From JANQIO01 sp965229625 (GTDB lineage Bacteria > Pseudomonadota > Gammaproteobacteria > Pseudomonadales > Halieaceae): 64,000 nt of DNA. Positions within the stretch are counted from its first letter, which is position 1, and every line of letters begins with the position of its first letter. Positions 43,182 through 51,175 of this stretch are shown here, piece by piece. The DNA lies in NCBI GenBank assembly GCA_965229625.1, contig CBDDJJ010000001.1, positions 1,984,001 to 2,048,000 of the forward strand, given 5' to 3'. The notes beneath the pieces are model-generated. The model was not told the origin of the DNA. It saw only the letters and a list, made by a program, of their open reading frames with translations, and did no database searches. Both the position numbers and the translations under genes were made by a program.

Positions 43182-43907
43182 TCAGCCAACGCCGTCGCGA
43201 AACTCGGCAATCAACTGTCGCTCCAGCCCCTGGTCTCCACGGATTTTCACATCCACTCCCTGAATGGCAATGGAGCGTATGGTATTGAGGAACTGTGCCA
43301 GCGCCTCCCAGGCCGTTTCTCCCGATTCACCCTGCCAGCGACCATGCCAGTTCTGGTGGGCCCAGAACTGGCGCCAGGCCTGGTAATGGTCACTCGACAG
43401 TATCCAGTACATGCCACGCAGCGGCTCACCGGGGGGCGCCAACTGGCGATCAGCCAGGGACGCCACATGGGTCAGGGCCATCGCGGCGGAAAGCTCGCCC
43501 AGTACGTACGCAGCGGCTGCCAGTGCCTCGAGTTCAGCACTTGCATCCTGCTCCAGTTGAGCTAGTACAACCTTTACCTCGGCTGAGGTGCCTGGGGTTG
43601 CAGAGGCCACTACTAGCGGTAATAGCTCCGCTTCCGCGCGCTGTGTGATCCTGTCAAAGTGAGTGACCATCTGCGGACGCAGCCGGTGCAGCGCCTGCAG
43701 TCGCTCACGCGCCAGGCGCCCGGCATGCGGCGGTATAGCCAGCAGCAGGCCGGTTTCCACCTTGCCAGTCTCGGGCAGCCTGTGCCTGAGGTGCTGATTG
43801 GCCGGGATATCCCTGATCGCGCGCCAGGACATGCTGAAACCACGACTGATCGACTCCGCCGTTTCCTGCCGGCCCACTTCGTAATGTGACAATTGCCTGG
43901 GTGTCAT
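43182..43907 (-). CDS. T6SS-linked protein with LysM-like N-terminus
   Basis: A 241-residue protein. Residues 8-60 look like a LysM module (HYEVGRQETAESISRGF ... TGLLLAIPP), though no signal peptide precedes it, so export would need another route. The remainder is helical, with a tryptophan-rich segment (AWRQFWAHQNWHGRWQG) and a C-terminal part ending in a beta-like DVKIRGDQGL. I do not recognise the C-terminal family. Its start overlaps the stop of the upstream TPR-methyltransferase by four bases, so it belongs to the tssA-tssH transcription unit as its last gene. It converges on the sheath-fusion gene (23-base gap). It could be an adaptor or a cargo protein; confidence in function is low. 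Confidence 0.7.
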   Translation of the reverse strand: MTPRQLSHYEVGRQETAESISRGFSMSWRAIRDIPANQHLRHRLPETGKVETGLLLAIPPHAGRLARERLQALHRLRPQMVTHFDRITQRAEAELLPLVVASATPGTSAEVKVVLAQLEQDASAELEALAAAAYVLGELSAAMALTHVASLADRQLAPPGEPLRGMYWILSSDHYQAWRQFWAHQNWHGRWQGESGETAWEALAQFLNTIRSIAIQGVDVKIRGDQGLERQLIAEFRDGVG

Positions 43908-45745
43908 CTGCTTGCCTTCCGGGCAGTAACGATCAGGCCCTGGACCGGCTGGTTCATCTCCATGCGCAGCTCACCGGTGGTCAGGGCTTCCACAGCAAGG
44001 CCGCTGGCTTGCAGGCAGTCCTCCAGGTAGGCACGCCGGTGGGCGTAGCGACCGCTGGGGTTGAGCTGGAAACCGGGGCCACTTTCATCTTCAGACAGCT
44101 CAACAGAGAATGCAAACCAACCACCCTCAGCAAGGCTGGCAGCCAGCGCGTCGAACAAGGCCTGCAGCTCGCCAAAGTAAACCAGAGTGTCTACACAGAG
44201 GACGAGGTTAAAGCGCCCCGGATTCTGGCCGGCATAGTCGAGCAATTCCGCTTCCACCAGCTCGTCATACAGGCCCCGGTTCTCCGCCAGCTCAAGCATG
44301 CGGCGTGACAGGTCTACACCTACCAGTTCCCGGCAGCAGTCTGCTATAAGGGGCGCTGCCAATCCCGTACCGCAACCCGCATCCAGCGTCACCAGGCCCT
44401 GGCCGGGAAAACTCGGCTGCGCGCAAAGCTGCTGTGTTGTGAGCGCTGGCGCCTGGTAGCCAAGCAGGCGCAGCTGTTTATCGAAGCCGTCAGCGAAGCG
44501 ATCAAACTCGTCGCGTATGTAGTCATCCGAGGCCCGATCCGGCACTTCACCACCGGTTACGCCTGCCAGCAGATGGCGGGGCGCAGGGTCATCGGGTAGT
44601 GCCTCCTGCCAGCGCTCCAGCAACTCGATAGCCACAGCCCGCTCTCCCAGCGCACTCTCAATATTAGACAGGCTGCGGTAGGCCTGGGCGAGTGTTGGCT
44701 GCACCGCGAGCGCCCGGGTGAAACGATCCCTGGCGCCGGCAATGTCGCCCAGCTCCTGCATTGCCGTACCGCTGTTGTACAGTGCGGACGCAAGCTCAGG
44801 CTGCAGTCGCAATACACCCTCAAAGCAGCGCAAAGCGGTTTTCGGGTTGTCCTGGGACATATGCAGCGTGCCCAGGTTGTTGAGTGCATCGACGTTCTCA
44901 GGATCCAGGTCTAGGGCGGTGTGGAAACTCTGTTCTGCCTCCGCCGGCCTGTCCCAGGCCTGGTACAGCGAGCCGAGCCCGAGGTGCGGCGCTGGATCAG
45001 AGGGCGAGAGCGCGAGGACCCGCTGGTAGGCGGCCTCGGCGGAGGCATAGTCGCGCAGCTCGACAAGCACCGCGCCCCATACCAGCAACATCTTGGCATC
45101 GTCCGGGTTGTGCTCTATGGCCTTCTCCAGGTGTGCCGATGCCTGGACATCACGACCGATCCTGGCCAACAGCTGTCCTGCATTGGCATGCGCGTCGGCG
45201 TAGTCCGGCCGGGCTGTGAGGGCGCGCTCAAATGCCTCAAGGGCGCCTTCGTCGTCGCCGTAGCCCCTGAGAATCACACCCAGCGTGTTGTTCGCCGCCG
45301 GGTGCCCAGGGTGCTTCTCCAAGAGGCGGCGCAGTGTTTCCTCAGCCTCGTGCACCTCGCCATTGCGCAAGTAGGCGTTGGCGAGATTCAGTGCGGCATC
45401 CGAGTGCTCGGGATCGATCGCCAGGGCAGCGCAATAGGCCTCAATCGCTTCCTGGACTCGTTCCAGTTGCATCAGCACCAGGCCCAGGTTGGATCGATAA
45501 TCACCGCGATCAGGCCGCAGGGAGATGGCCTGTTGAAGGTGCGCCTCCGCCCCGGCGGGATCGCCGGCCTGGTAATAGGTCATGCCGCAGAGATGCAGCG
45601 CATCGGGGTGCCGGGGCTGCGCTTCCAGCACGGCGAGGTAGCACGACCTGGCCGCCTCTAGCTCACCCGCCTGATGATGTTTGACCGCCTCTACCAGCAG
45701 GGAGTCGGCGGTCTCCTCAGCCATCGCCAGGGGCCTGCCGGGCAC
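43904..45745 (-). CDS. TPR-repeat class I SAM-dependent methyltransferase, copy 2
   Basis: A 613-residue protein with about ten tetratricopeptide repeats (about 10-385) followed by a class I methyltransferase domain (about 400-605). Motif I is DAGCGTGLAAPLI and the LVLCVDTLVYFGEL segment is the typical motif around the acceptor strand. It resembles COG4976-type TPR methyltransferases. It overlaps the upstream paralogue by 29 bases from the first start; an ATG at 45724 (MAEETADSLLVEAV) would shorten the overlap to 8 bases and may be the true start. The target of methylation is unknown; the TPR array probably binds a protein partner. Its position in a T6SS unit suggests modification of a T6SS subunit, but that is inference. 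Confidence 0.85.
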   Translation of the reverse strand: MPGRPLAMAEETADSLLVEAVKHHQAGELEAARSCYLAVLEAQPRHPDALHLCGMTYYQAGDPAGAEAHLQQAISLRPDRGDYRSNLGLVLMQLERVQEAIEAYCAALAIDPEHSDAALNLANAYLRNGEVHEAEETLRRLLEKHPGHPAANNTLGVILRGYGDDEGALEAFERALTARPDYADAHANAGQLLARIGRDVQASAHLEKAIEHNPDDAKMLLVWGAVLVELRDYASAEAAYQRVLALSPSDPAPHLGLGSLYQAWDRPAEAEQSFHTALDLDPENVDALNNLGTLHMSQDNPKTALRCFEGVLRLQPELASALYNSGTAMQELGDIAGARDRFTRALAVQPTLAQAYRSLSNIESALGERAVAIELLERWQEALPDDPAPRHLLAGVTGGEVPDRASDDYIRDEFDRFADGFDKQLRLLGYQAPALTTQQLCAQPSFPGQGLVTLDAGCGTGLAAPLIADCCRELVGVDLSRRMLELAENRGLYDELVEAELLDYAGQNPGRFNLVLCVDTLVYFGELQALFDALAASLAEGGWFAFSVELSEDESGPGFQLNPSGRYAHRRAYLEDCLQASGLAVEALTTGELRMEMNQPVQGLIVTARKASR

Positions 45746-47093
45746 CGACCAGCAGGCCGCTCACATCGTCCGGGCCTTCACGCCGGAGAATCACGTCGTC
45801 CATGGTATCGATCACGAAACCCGCGCCTTCCAGCAGCGCGGTGAGATACTCGCGGGTATGGCTGTAGCGCCCGTGTGGATGCAGCCAGTAGCCTTCTTCG
45901 TGTTCCGTGGAGAGGTGTTGCTCCACGGTGAAGAAAAACCAGCCCTGCCCTTCCAGCGCACACCGGGCCGCCGGGGCAACTGCGGACAGGTCGCCGATGT
46001 AGCAGAGCGTATCCACGCAGGTAATCACGTCGAACTGGTCTCCCGCGTTATTCAGATACTCCGTGAGTTCGGCTTCCACCAGCGCATCGTAGACATCGCG
46101 CTCCCTGGCCTTGTCCAGCATCCCCGGCGACAGGTCCACGCCCGTCAGCGCGCTTGCCAGGGGCTTGATCAGAGGCCCGCAAAGGCCGGTGCCACAGCCG
46201 GCATCGAGGATGCGGTAGCGCTGGTCACCACCCCCCAGACGCTCCAGCACCAGGTCGCCCACGAACTTTGGTGCCCGGTAGTTGAGCCGCGTCAGGACCT
46301 CATCGAAACTCTTGGAGAAGGTGTCAAAAGACTGCCTCACGAACGCCTCAGACGCCTGCCGGGGAATGTCCTTGCCGGTATAGGCGGCCAGCAGGTGGCG
46401 GGCCACGGCATCATCAGGGCTGGCAAATATCCAGCGCTGCAGGGTATTGATGGCATCGTCCTTCCTGCCGAGGTCGTACTGCACCCGGGCTATCGACTTG
46501 GCTGACATACCGCCCTCGGGCGTCAGCTTGGTGGCCATCTCGTAGGCGTCCAGCGCCTCTTCGTAGCGCTTGAGATCGGCAAGCGCATTGCCGAGGTTGT
46601 GGTAGGCATCACCGTGCTCGGGATTCAGCTCAATCGCTTTCCTGAGCATGCCGAGGGCTGACTCTGAATCGGCCAGCTGGCGGGTGATGACACCGACGTT
46701 GACCCAGGTATCCGCATGTTCCGGTGCCAGCTTCAGGACCTTGTCATAAGCCTGCCGGGCATTGTCAAGCTGGCCCATTTCTCGGTAGATGTTACCGAGA
46801 TTATTGAGCGCGTCCGGCTGCTCAGGCCGGCTTTCCAGGGACTGCCTGATCAATGTCAGGCCCTGCTCGCTATCACCCAGCTGGTGAGCGATAACGCCCA
46901 GGTAGTGGGTCGCATCCGGATGGCCCGGGACCACGCCCAACACATCCTTGTAGACGCTCTCAGCCTCTTCGATCAGGCCGCGCTGGTGGAGCTGAACGGC
47001 AAATGCCATGGCATCTTCCACGCTCAGTTTGCGCGTTTGCTGCTTTTCCTTCAGCGCCTGCTGCTTCTTGCGTTTCTTGAAGCCACTACCCAC
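45717..47093 (-). CDS. TPR-repeat class I SAM-dependent methyltransferase, copy 1
   Basis: A 458-residue protein: a lysine-rich start (KKRKKQQALKEKQQTRK), about six TPRs (25-230), then a class I methyltransferase domain with SAM motif DAGCGTG at 297-303, the GVDLSPGMLDKARERDVYDALVEAE helix, and FDVITCVDTLCYIGDL. It is clearly paralogous to the following gene over the methyltransferase part and the TPRs, which have different copy number. Together they lie between the 64-residue orphan and the LysM-like gene, downstream of tssH. The spacing of three bases after the upstream small gene and the overlap with the next gene indicate co-translation. Confidence 0.87.
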   Translation of the reverse strand: MGSGFKKRKKQQALKEKQQTRKLSVEDAMAFAVQLHQRGLIEEAESVYKDVLGVVPGHPDATHYLGVIAHQLGDSEQGLTLIRQSLESRPEQPDALNNLGNIYREMGQLDNARQAYDKVLKLAPEHADTWVNVGVITRQLADSESALGMLRKAIELNPEHGDAYHNLGNALADLKRYEEALDAYEMATKLTPEGGMSAKSIARVQYDLGRKDDAINTLQRWIFASPDDAVARHLLAAYTGKDIPRQASEAFVRQSFDTFSKSFDEVLTRLNYRAPKFVGDLVLERLGGGDQRYRILDAGCGTGLCGPLIKPLASALTGVDLSPGMLDKARERDVYDALVEAELTEYLNNAGDQFDVITCVDTLCYIGDLSAVAPAARCALEGQGWFFFTVEQHLSTEHEEGYWLHPHGRYSHTREYLTALLEGAGFVIDTMDDVILRREGPDDVSGLLVGARQAPGDG

Positions 47094-47096
47094 CGC

Positions 47097-47291
47097 TCAT
47101 TCCTCACTGCTCATCTGTTCGCTTCGACCCAGCCGATAACCGTTGGCAAACGCCTCGTTCAGCATGCCGGCGTAATGCGCCGCACTGTGTTCATCGGCGC
47201 AGACCATCACGCTACGACCCGAACCTGAGCGGACCTCGTACCTGCCCTGATGTTCCACCACGGTATACGCCTTTTCGTGCGCGGTGCTCAT
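47097..47291 (-). CDS. Small hypothetical protein downstream of tssH
   Basis: A 64-residue protein I do not recognise, reading MSTAHEKAYTVVEHQGRYEV at the start and ending in SEQMSSEE. It has a short beta-rich N-terminal half (YEVRSGSGRSVMVC) and a helical C-terminal half (HYAGMLNEAFANGYRLG). It lies 45 bases after the tssH stop and three bases before the TPR-methyltransferase, within the same unit. No clear ribosome site is seen; the region just upstream can pair (GACAG-CGT-CTGTC). Real coding is favoured by the tight packing, but it is not certain. Confidence 0.55.
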   Translation of the reverse strand: MSTAHEKAYTVVEHQGRYEVRSGSGRSVMVCADEHSAAHYAGMLNEAFANGYRLGRSEQMSSEE

Positions 47292-47336
47292 CGACAGACG
47301 CTGTCAGCGCAACCGAACGCAGGCCGGACCACTGGC

Positions 47337-50096
47337 TCAGTCATAGGCATAGGTGAACTCGGAGTTCTCCACACCCACGTGAACCCGCGACACGGGATTG
47401 TGCTCCATCATGCGGGTCAGGACTTCCGCACTGATGGACGGCAGCACAGTATTGGTCAGTATGGCATCAATCATGCGCCCACCGCTGTCCACGTCCGTGC
47501 AGCGCTCGGAAATGAGCTGCATGACCGCGTCGTCGTAGGTAAAGGGCACACCGTGATTTTGCTCCACGCGCCGGGCAATCTTGCCAAGCTGAATCCTGGA
47601 GATCGCCGTGATCATTTCATCGTTGAGCGGATAGTAGGGAATCACCACCAGGCGACCCAGCAATGCCGGCGGGAACACCTTCAGCAGCGGTTCCCGCAGC
47701 GCCTTGGCGATACCCTCCGGTGACGGCATCAGCTCCGGGTCCTTGCACATGCTCATGATGAGGTCTGTGCCTGCATTGGTGGTCAGCAGGATCAGCGTGT
47801 TCTTGAAATCGATGACCCGGCCTTCGCCGTCTTCCATCCAGCCTTTGTCGAACACCTGGAAGAAGATCTCATGTACATCGGGGTGCGCTTTCTCCACCTC
47901 GTCGAGCAACACCACGCTGTAGGGCCGGCGCCGGACCGCCTCGGTCAGCACCCCGCCCTCGCCGTAGCCGACATAGCCGGGGGGCGATCCCTTCAGGGTC
48001 GAGACGGTATGCGCTTCCTGGTACTCACTCATGTTGATGGTAATGATGTTCTGCTCACCGCCGTACAGCACCTCCGCCAGGGCGACCGCGGTTTCGGTCT
48101 TGCCCACACCCGAGGTCCCGGCGAGCATGAACACACCGATCGGCTTGCCGGGGTTGTCCAGGTTTGCGCGTGAGGTCTGGATACGCTTGGCAATCATCTC
48201 CAGCGCGTGATCCTGGCCCACGATACGTGTCTTCAGGTGCTCCGGTAGGTGCAGAACGGTGGAAATCTCATCACTCACCATGCGGCCTACCGGGATGCCG
48301 GTCCAGTCACCGACCACGGAGGCTACCGCCTGCGCATCGACGGTGGGAAGGATCAGCGGCGACTCGCCCTGTTTCTCCTCCAGTTCTGCCTGCAGCTCCT
48401 TTAGCCGGGCCAGCAGTTTTTCGCGCTCCTCACCCTGGGGGATCACGACGGGTGCGGCTGACTCGACAATGTCCTCGGCCTGCTCGTCGGCGATCGCTTC
48501 TGCCTTCTGCTCCAGTTCGCTCTCGGTACCCTCTACGGTGCCGGTCTCGCCGCGCAGTTGGGCGCGAATCTCGAGTATTTCATCCACCAGCACTTTCTCA
48601 GCCTGCCAGCGCGCGTTCAGCGCTTCGTACTCCGCCTGCTCGGTTTTCAAGCGCTCCGCATTGATCTCGGCCCTGTCGCCTACCTCAACGCCGGCATCCG
48701 CTTCCTTGGTAATAATCTGCGCCTCACGCTCGAGCGCCTCGATGCGGCGCCGGCAGTTTTCCACCTCGGCGGGCTCCGCATGCTGGCTGATCGCCACGCG
48801 GGCGCAGGCGGTGTCGATCAGGCTGACCGACTTGTCCGGCAACTGCCGCGCGGGAATATAGCGGTGAGACAGACGCACCGCGGTTTCCAGGCCTTCGTCG
48901 AGGAGCTGCACGCGGTGGTGCTTTTCCATCACCGAAGCCATGGCTCTCATCATGAGGATGGCCCGCTCCTCACTGGGTTCTTCCACCTGCACTACCTGGA
49001 AACGCCGGGTAAGCGCCGGGTCCTTTTCGATATGCTTCTTGTATTCCGCCCAGGTGGTCGCTGCCACCGTGCGCAGGGTGCCACGCGCCAGCGCCGGCTT
49101 GAGCAGGTTGGCCGCATCCCCGGTCCCCGCATCTCCGCCGGCGCCGACCAGGGTGTGCGCCTCGTCGATAAACATGATGATCGGTTTCTCGGAAGCCTGG
49201 ACCTCTTCGATCACCTGCTTGAGTCGATTCTCGAATTCGCCCTTCATGCTGGCGCCGGCCTGCAGCAGGCCGACATCAAGCGCCAGCAGGCTCACATCCT
49301 TGAGCGGCGGAGGTACGTCGCCCCGGGCCAGGCGATGGGCAAAGCCCTCCACAACAGCGGTTTTACCAACCCCGGCCTCGCCAGTGAGGATGGGATTGTT
49401 CTGGCGCCGCCGCATCAGGATATCGACCATCTGCCGAATCTCTTCGTCCCGGCCGACGATGGCATCGATCTCGCCATTCCTGGCCTGCTCAGTCATATCC
49501 ACGCAGAACTGGGAAAGTGCCTCGCCTTTACCCATCTGGGCAGGCGACATCGCCCCGCTGGCGGTGCCGGGTGCAGCACCGCCACCCACGTTGAACCCGT
49601 CCTTGGCATGCATGGCGTTCTCGGGGGATTCGCCCAGCAAATCGTCGAAATCATCCTTCAGGGTTTCCAGCTTGATCTTGGCGAATTCCTTGGAAATGCT
49701 GTTCAGCGCGTTCTTGAGCCCCCGGGTCTGCAGCATCCCGATCACCAGGTAACCGGTGCGCACCTGGGCTTCACCAAACATCAGGGTGGCGATAACCCAG
49801 CCGCGCTCAACCGACTCCTCGATATCGGCGGACAGGTCGGAGATGGAGGTAGAGCCCCGGGGCAGACGCTCGAGGGTGTCGGTGATATCCGCTGCCAGCC
49901 GGGAGGGTTCAAGATCAAACTGGCGGATGATCCGGTGCAGGTCGGAATCCTGCAGCTGTAGAATCTGATGTATCCAGTGCACCAGCTCGACATTGGGGTT
50001 TCCCTGCATTTTGCAGAACACAGTGGCGGCTTCGATAGCCCGGTATCCCACCTGGTTCAACTTGCCAAACAATGCTGCGCGACTGATTTCTGCCAT
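47337..50096 (-). CDS. tssH: T6SS ATPase TssH (ClpV)
   Basis: A 919-residue AAA+ unfoldase of the ClpB/ClpV class that takes apart contracted TssBC sheaths. The ATG at 50096 is chosen: it follows GGGGGGAAG and gives the normal start MAEISRAALFGKLN; the frame is open for 20 more codons, which do not fit the family. The N-terminal sheath-binding domain (1-160) is followed by AAA1 with Walker A GEAGVGKT (239-246), the ClpB-like middle region, and AAA2 with GTSGVGKT plus Walker B VVLLDEVEKAH. Length is normal. It follows tssG by 20 bases, and tagJ is encoded upstream; TagJ is known to help ClpV reach the sheath in related systems. Confidence 0.95.
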   Translation of the reverse strand: MAEISRAALFGKLNQVGYRAIEAATVFCKMQGNPNVELVHWIHQILQLQDSDLHRIIRQFDLEPSRLAADITDTLERLPRGSTSISDLSADIEESVERGWVIATLMFGEAQVRTGYLVIGMLQTRGLKNALNSISKEFAKIKLETLKDDFDDLLGESPENAMHAKDGFNVGGGAAPGTASGAMSPAQMGKGEALSQFCVDMTEQARNGEIDAIVGRDEEIRQMVDILMRRRQNNPILTGEAGVGKTAVVEGFAHRLARGDVPPPLKDVSLLALDVGLLQAGASMKGEFENRLKQVIEEVQASEKPIIMFIDEAHTLVGAGGDAGTGDAANLLKPALARGTLRTVAATTWAEYKKHIEKDPALTRRFQVVQVEEPSEERAILMMRAMASVMEKHHRVQLLDEGLETAVRLSHRYIPARQLPDKSVSLIDTACARVAISQHAEPAEVENCRRRIEALEREAQIITKEADAGVEVGDRAEINAERLKTEQAEYEALNARWQAEKVLVDEILEIRAQLRGETGTVEGTESELEQKAEAIADEQAEDIVESAAPVVIPQGEEREKLLARLKELQAELEEKQGESPLILPTVDAQAVASVVGDWTGIPVGRMVSDEISTVLHLPEHLKTRIVGQDHALEMIAKRIQTSRANLDNPGKPIGVFMLAGTSGVGKTETAVALAEVLYGGEQNIITINMSEYQEAHTVSTLKGSPPGYVGYGEGGVLTEAVRRRPYSVVLLDEVEKAHPDVHEIFFQVFDKGWMEDGEGRVIDFKNTLILLTTNAGTDLIMSMCKDPELMPSPEGIAKALREPLLKVFPPALLGRLVVIPYYPLNDEMITAISRIQLGKIARRVEQNHGVPFTYDDAVMQLISERCTDVDSGGRMIDAILTNTVLPSISAEVLTRMMEHNPVSRVHVGVENSEFTYAYD

Positions 50097-50116
50097 TGAA
50101 CTTCCCCCCCATGGGA

Positions 50117-51175
50117 TTAATGCTGATGCGAATAATCGGTGTGCTCTCGCTGCCAATCTACCGGGTGCAGGACAACATCATCGGAGATCTCCCCGGCAAC
50201 GTCCCCCTCCAGCCAGCTGGTCCAGCCCAGTTGCCCGGCAACGCCCAACTGCACCCGTGGAATCTCCCCGCCCGGCACAGTCAGCCTGAACTCCCAGTCC
50301 AGCTCATCGCCGACGTAGTTCCTGACAGCGGCGATGAGCCTGTCCAGTGCCTCGCCACCGGGTAGGAACCTTTCGATTTCGCCACCGTGGATCGGACCGC
50401 AGCGGATACGAAACTTGTGCTGGCTGCCCCAGACCCGGGCGCCCAGTGTGGTTGTCGAGCCCAGCGACCCGGTGTCGACAGAGGCACCCAGCAGGAAAAA
50501 AGACTCACCTGGCAGGTCCAGCCACTCACCGACGTACTGCTCTACCCGCATGGGCACCTGGAACAGCTCTTCCAGGATGGCCAGCAAGCCCTCCGCGGGC
50601 CGGCTTTGCATACCGAGCCTGCCTGCCATGAACAGCTTGGCATGGTCGGGCATCGCGTCGCGCTCCCGGAAGGCGGGCTGGGCGATGCCAAAAACGCTGC
50701 CCACGTAGCTGGAAAACCTGTCCTCACTGGGCCGGTCCATCGACACCGCCGGTCGAGCTTCCGCCCAGGCCCGGTAAAACAGCGACAGCATGCGGTGATG
50801 GAAAATGTCGGCGAAAGCCCGCATGGTGGAGTCGTGGTGCAGGCGCTCGCGATCGCGTACGTACTCGGTCAAATGCAGGGGCAGCGGACCGTTCGGGCCA
50901 AAAATGCCCAGGAAGTATCCGGACAGGTAGTCTGCCTGGTCGCCGCTGCCTTCGCGGAACTCGGCGAGCATTGAAGGCGCAAAGGCCATGGATGGCTGCT
51001 GCCCCAGGCGCACGGGCTCTTCGACCGGGCGAGACGCGCTGCCCACCCTCCCCATGCCCGGGTTGGCCGCCTCAATCAGCCGCAGGGCCTGGAAAAAGTC
51101 GAACTTGTAGGGCGCCTCGGTGAGCTCCCGCGACAGTTCTACAGTCTGGGACGTTGGCCGATTCTTGCGGGCCAT
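50117..51175 (-). CDS. tssG: T6SS baseplate protein TssG
   Basis: A 352-residue TssG (ImpH/VasB) protein. Family blocks are visible: YKFDFFQALRLIEAA at the start, LGIFGPNGPLPLHLTEYVRDR, FHHRMLSLFYRAWAEARP, the GRLGMQSRPAEGL segment and, near the end, GGEALDRLIAAVRNYVGDELDWEFRL. TssG forms the baseplate wedge core with two TssF copies. The start is supported by AGGTGA at suitable spacing; it overlaps the end of tssF by 37 bases, which is common for these two genes. Confidence 0.94.
   Translation of the reverse strand: MARKNRPTSQTVELSRELTEAPYKFDFFQALRLIEAANPGMGRVGSASRPVEEPVRLGQQPSMAFAPSMLAEFREGSGDQADYLSGYFLGIFGPNGPLPLHLTEYVRDRERLHHDSTMRAFADIFHHRMLSLFYRAWAEARPAVSMDRPSEDRFSSYVGSVFGIAQPAFRERDAMPDHAKLFMAGRLGMQSRPAEGLLAILEELFQVPMRVEQYVGEWLDLPGESFFLLGASVDTGSLGSTTTLGARVWGSQHKFRIRCGPIHGGEIERFLPGGEALDRLIAAVRNYVGDELDWEFRLTVPGGEIPRVQLGVAGQLGWTSWLEGDVAGEISDDVVLHPVDWQREHTDYSHQH

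Noticed and set aside
43170..43183. GAGACA-AG-TGTCTC between the fusion gene and the LysM-like gene as a bidirectional terminator.
   Set aside because: A six-pair stem with a tiny loop and no T-rich tract on either strand.
45681..46505. Plus-strand frame of 274 residues opposite the TPR-methyltransferase genes.
   Set aside because: The opposite strand has intact TPR and SAM-binding motifs and tight operon spacing; the plus-strand translation has no recognisable domain.
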